Positions 6,572 to 9,270 of a DNA stretch of 9,270 nt are shown here, one piece after another; within the stretch, counting starts at the first letter, position 1; each line of letters begins with the position of its first letter. The stretch is taken from NCBI GenBank assembly GCA_023389535.1, contig JAEWEH010000065.1, positions 1-9,270 on the forward strand. The letters run 5' to 3'. Source of the stretch: Pseudomonadota bacterium. GTDB taxonomy: Bacteria > Pseudomonadota > Gammaproteobacteria > Burkholderiales > Burkholderiaceae_B. Position numbers and translations under genes: made by a program. The notes under the pieces were generated by a model that was not told where the DNA came from, searched no databases, and worked only from the letters and a program-made list of their open reading frames with translations.

Positions 6572-6588
6572 CCAAAACCGTGCTTTGG
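6572..6588. promoter_or_regulatory. Candidate IclR-type operator
   Basis: CCAAA (6572-6576) and TTTGG (6584-6588) are a perfect inverted pair around 7 bases. The 17-bp size suits IclR-family dimers, whose sites are commonly about 14-18 bp with A/T-rich arms. The site overlaps the putative -35 box of the dctP promoter. A second imperfect repeat (6626-6632 with 6641-6647, 6 of 7 matching) lies just downstream of the presumed start point. Confidence 0.35.
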
Positions 6589-6614
6589 ACACGTTCAATT
6601 TCTGCGTGTAGAAT
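6585..6614 (+). promoter_or_regulatory. Candidate promoter of the dctPQM operon
   Basis: TTGGAC (6585-6590) and TAGAAT (6609-6614) are 18 bases apart. The -10 box matches the sigma-70 consensus at 5 of 6 positions and the -35 box at 3 of 6. Transcription would start near 6621, about 45 bases before the dctP ATG. A poor -35 box fits a promoter that needs an activator. Confidence 0.45.
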
Positions 6615-6665
6615 CAATGCCACAAATTTTTCAACATACAGAAATATAAGTATTGGGAGACGAGA

Positions 6666-7682
6666 ATGATCTTAAGCAAGCTTACGTCAGTTAGCACCGT
6701 CGTCGCTGGCATGGCGGCATTATTCACCGTACCGGCCGGCAGCGCAAACGCAGTGACGCTCAAACTCGCACACCAATGGCCGCAGGCGGAATCCGATTAT
6801 GTCATCGCAACCGCCATCAAGTTCGCTGAGGAAGTGGAAAAGCGGTCCAACGGCGATATCAAGATTCAGTTCTTTCCTGCGGAATCACTGGTCAAGGCCA
6901 GCAACACGCATACGGCGCTTAAAAATGGCACCGTCGACTTGGCCATCTACCCTTATATCTATGCCGCGGGCGCGATTCCCGAGATGAACCTGGTCCTGAT
7001 GCCCGGCATCTGGAAGTCGCACGATGATGTCTTTGCATTTCGCACCTCAGAACCCTGGAAGAAGATCGAGGCGAAGGCTCAGGACTATGGATTTAAAACA
7101 TTAAGCTGGATACAAATCTCCGGCGGCGTCGCGTCGACGAAAGCCCCGATCTCTTCGGCAGCCGATGTTGCAGGCAAGAAAGTCAGGGCAGCCGGCAAGT
7201 ACATGGCGTACGCATTGCAGCAGGCGCAGGCCAGTACCGTATCCATGCCTTCGTCGGAAAACTACAGTGCGATGCAATTGGGCCTGCTGGACGGCGTGTG
7301 GACATCGTCCAGCTCCTTTGGGGCATACAGGCTGTACGAGGTCAGCAAGTTCTACGTCTCGCCTGAAAAGTACAGCATCTACTACACCATAGATCCCATT
7401 GCGGTCAGCATGAAGACCTGGAACAAGCTGACGCCTGAGCAACAGAAAATACTGTCCGAGGTCGGGCAGAGCCTGGAACAGCAGGCGCTGGAAGGCGCCC
7501 GCCAGGAAGACGGCCGGGTGGCCAAGCTGTTTGCGGACAACGGCGCGACGGTATCGCAGATGACGCTGCAGGAATGGAATCAATGGCATGATTTATTCCA
7601 GAAACACGCTTTCCCCAAATTCAAGCAGGACAATCCCTCCAGCGCTGCGTTGCTCGACGAAATCCTGGCTCTGTATAAATGA
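6666..7682 (+). CDS. dctP: TRAP transporter solute-binding protein (DctP family)
   Basis: The 338-residue protein is the periplasmic ligand-capturing subunit of a TRAP importer. An N-terminal signal peptide is visible: K5, a hydrophobic core (about 8-25) and a likely cleavage after ANA (27-29), leaving VTLKLAHQW at the mature N-terminus. DctP-family landmarks follow: FPAESL (70-75), KNGTVDLAIYPY (86-97), VAGKKVRAAG (168-177) and PSSENYSAMQLGLLDG (195-210). R174 is the likely counterpart of the arginine that clamps the ligand carboxylate in TRAP binding proteins. That residue, and the family, favour an organic acid ligand. A GGGAG ribosome site precedes the ATG. The stop overlaps the start of dctQ by 4 bp (ATGA). 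The divergent IclR-type regulator probably controls expression. Confidence 0.95.
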   Translation: MILSKLTSVSTVVAGMAALFTVPAGSANAVTLKLAHQWPQAESDYVIATAIKFAEEVEKRSNGDIKIQFFPAESLVKASNTHTALKNGTVDLAIYPYIYAAGAIPEMNLVLMPGIWKSHDDVFAFRTSEPWKKIEAKAQDYGFKTLSWIQISGGVASTKAPISSAADVAGKKVRAAGKYMAYALQQAQASTVSMPSSENYSAMQLGLLDGVWTSSSSFGAYRLYEVSKFYVSPEKYSIYYTIDPIAVSMKTWNKLTPEQQKILSEVGQSLEQQALEGARQEDGRVAKLFADNGATVSQMTLQEWNQWHDLFQKHAFPKFKQDNPSSAALLDEILALYK

Positions 7683-8203
7683 CGCCGGCCCAGGAAAAGC
7701 CGCGCGCCCAAGGATGGTTTGACAGGCTCGTCGACCTCACCGGCATCTCGGTGGGGGTCGCAACGTTCCTGATCGGCTTGTTCGTCGCCTACGATGTGAT
7801 CGCACGAACTGTCTTTTTAATGACGAATTCGTGGACCACAGAGGTCACCATGTACCTGATGGGGTACATCACTTTCGTGGGCGCGGCGTTTGCGCTCAAG
7901 GAAGGCTCCCATGTCAGCGTCGATCTGCTGGTCCAGAAGCTGCGGCCTGGACCTCGCCGCCATCTGCTCCTGCTCATGGAAGCGGTCCTGCTGGTGATTT
8001 TTGCATTGCTGGCCTGGCTGAGCTTCTGGTTTTTCATGGAAGCCTGGGAAAGCGGCGAGGTATCCGACACGTTGTTGTCGATCAAGCTCTGGATTCCTTA
8101 TTTCTTCTTTTTTATTGGTACGGTCTGGCTGTTGCTGGTGCTGTTGGTTCTGATGTGCCGGCAATGGCTGGGCCGGGTCGGTAAAGAGGGCGTGCATGGC
8201 TGA
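7679..8203 (+). CDS. dctQ: TRAP transporter small permease (DctQ family)
   Basis: The 174-residue membrane protein has four hydrophobic segments, near 24-46, 57-73, 95-118 and 137-160, as expected for DctQ. Family landmarks include W52 with E55 (SWTTEVTMYL), FVGAAFALKEGSHVSVDLL (66-84) and KLWIPYFFFFIG (136-147). It pairs with DctM to form the sodium- or proton-coupled membrane part that receives ligand from DctP. It starts within the dctP stop codon (ATGA overlap) and ends 8 bp into dctM, which points to translational coupling. The FFFF run in segment 4 is notable but not outside the family range. Confidence 0.94.
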   Translation: MTPAQEKPRAQGWFDRLVDLTGISVGVATFLIGLFVAYDVIARTVFLMTNSWTTEVTMYLMGYITFVGAAFALKEGSHVSVDLLVQKLRPGPRRHLLLLMEAVLLVIFALLAWLSFWFFMEAWESGEVSDTLLSIKLWIPYFFFFIGTVWLLLVLLVLMCRQWLGRVGKEGVHG

Positions 8204-9270
8204 GGTATGGATAGGCTTGGCGATGTTCGCCTCTTTATTGGCGGCCTTGTTGATTGGTGTGCCCGTTGCGTTTTCGTTAATGGGGGTGGGCTTGGCGTCC
8301 ATCGCCATTCTGGGCGGTGGAATCGACGCACTTGGGTTGGTGGCGCCGACGTTGTGGTCATCCGTGGCCAACTTTACGCTCACAGCGGTGCCTTTATTCA
8401 TTCTCATGGGGGCGATTATCTCCGCCTCCGGCATGGGCGCCCGGTTGTATGGCGCCTTGTCCACGCTTTTGCACGGTGTGCCGGGCGGTTTGACGATAGC
8501 CACTACGCTGGCATGCACGATCATGGCGGCTGTGTCGGGCTCCAGCGTCGCGACCGCCGGGGCCATCGGCCGTTTTTCCGTTATGGAGATGCGGCGTTTC
8601 GGCTACCGGGATGAAATCGCTTGCGGCGCGGTGGCCGCCGGCGGCACCCTGGGTATATTGATACCCCCCAGCATTCCGCTGATCGTGTATGGCATCATCG
8701 CCCAGGAATCCATCGGCGCTTTGTTCATCGCCGGCATCATTCCGGGCATTCTCATGGCCATTGTCTTCGTGGCGTACCAGATGGGGGTTGCCGCGCGCGA
8801 ATCAAAGCGGCTGCCGCGGGCGTCCCACGACAGGGTAACGGCATCGCAGCGGCTGGCCGCCCTGAAGCACATCATCCCGGTCGCGATACTGATATGGGTG
8901 ATACTTGGCACGATTTACCAGGGGATCGCCACGCCCACCGAAGCGGCTGCGCTGGGGGTGCTGGCCAGCTTGCTGCTGTCGGCGGTCATCTACCGCGAAC
9001 TCACTTGGGCCAAGGTCATCAACATCCTGCGCGAAACGGCCAAGGGCAGCGTCATGGTGCTCATGATCATCGCCGGCGCCATGTTGTTCGGCTATGCCAT
9101 GACGACCAGCAGTGTCGCGCCCACCATTTCGCGCATGGTCGCCGAACTCGATGTTCCCGCTTGGGCGGCGTTCATCACGATCAACCTGCTGCTCATTTTC
9201 CTGGGCTGCTTCATGGAAACCCTTTCCATCATCGTGATCACGGCGCCCATCCTGGTTCCCATCATTCTTG
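8196..9270 (+). CDS. dctM: TRAP transporter large permease (DctM family), C-terminus beyond window
   Basis: From an ATG at 8196 the frame is open to the right edge, giving 358 residues of a protein that usually has about 425-430. Typical DctM stretches are visible: VPLFILMGAIISASG (65-79), AVSGSSVATAGAIG (122-135), GGTLGILIPPSIPLIVYG (149-166), GIATPTEAAALGV (243-255) and CFMETLSIIVITAPILVPI (338-356). Hydrophobic segments alternate throughout. This is the transport-carrying subunit that moves ligand with the ion gradient. The start overlaps the dctQ stop by 8 bp, with AGAGGG about 6 bases upstream inside dctQ. Only the last 70 or so residues are missing. Confidence 0.95.
   Translation, partial: MAEVWIGLAMFASLLAALLIGVPVAFSLMGVGLASIAILGGGIDALGLVAPTLWSSVANFTLTAVPLFILMGAIISASGMGARLYGALSTLLHGVPGGLTIATTLACTIMAAVSGSSVATAGAIGRFSVMEMRRFGYRDEIACGAVAAGGTLGILIPPSIPLIVYGIIAQESIGALFIAGIIPGILMAIVFVAYQMGVAARESKRLPRASHDRVTASQRLAALKHIIPVAILIWVILGTIYQGIATPTEAAALGVLASLLLSAVIYRELTWAKVINILRETAKGSVMVLMIIAGAMLFGYAMTTSSVAPTISRMVAELDVPAWAAFITINLLLIFLGCFMETLSIIVITAPILVPIIL

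Noticed and set aside
7817..8566. Minus-strand open frame of 249 codons across dctQ and dctM
   Set aside because: It is antisense to two well-supported TRAP permease genes, with low-complexity composition and no motif.

Overview
The window looks like chromosomal DNA of a betaproteobacterium, probably an Alcaligenaceae-type organism (Bordetella/Achromobacter/Pusillimonas relatives). This is inferred from the moderately high GC content, the gene families and a solute-importer-rich layout; no 16S or other phylogenetic marker is present. It holds nine protein genes and one tRNA gene. The two genes at the window edges are cut off: an Fe-S protein at the left and a TRAP large permease at the right.

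Left third, minus strand (1-2295): a compact redox operon, read right to left. It encodes a 7Fe ferredoxin (FdxA type), a ferredoxin-NADP+ reductase (Fpr type), a Rid/YjgF-family protein lacking the usual catalytic arginine, and the N-terminal 221 residues of a protein with two 4Fe-4S clusters plus a CCG (heterodisulfide-reductase-like) domain. The gaps are 17, 97 and 14 bp. The 97-bp gap holds a striking perfect inverted repeat. A plausible promoter and a nested inverted repeat lie just upstream of the ferredoxin gene. The set suggests electron flow between NADP(H), ferredoxin and an Fe-S oxidoreductase, with the Rid protein handling or sensing a reactive imine/enamine-like intermediate. The substrate is not visible.

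Middle (2557-4264): divergently from the redox operon runs a seven-transmembrane sensor histidine kinase with a complete catalytic core, an extra C-terminal helical tail and no response regulator nearby. Eight bases after its stop lies a tRNA-Cys(GCA) gene on the opposite strand.

Right half (4500-9270): an Fsr-like (fosmidomycin-resistance family) MFS exporter converges on an IclR-family regulator, with an 11-bp coding overlap. Divergent from the regulator is a tripartite TRAP transporter operon, dctP-dctQ-dctM, with genes overlapping by 4 and 8 bp. The regulator probably controls the transporter through sites in the shared 215-bp intergenic region, which holds promoter-like boxes and a 17-bp inverted repeat. 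The transported ligand is probably an organic acid but cannot be read from the sequence.

No insertion sequence, integrase, CRISPR array or rRNA gene is visible. The least ordinary part is the redox operon together with the divergent orphan kinase; the TRAP/IclR part is a common arrangement.
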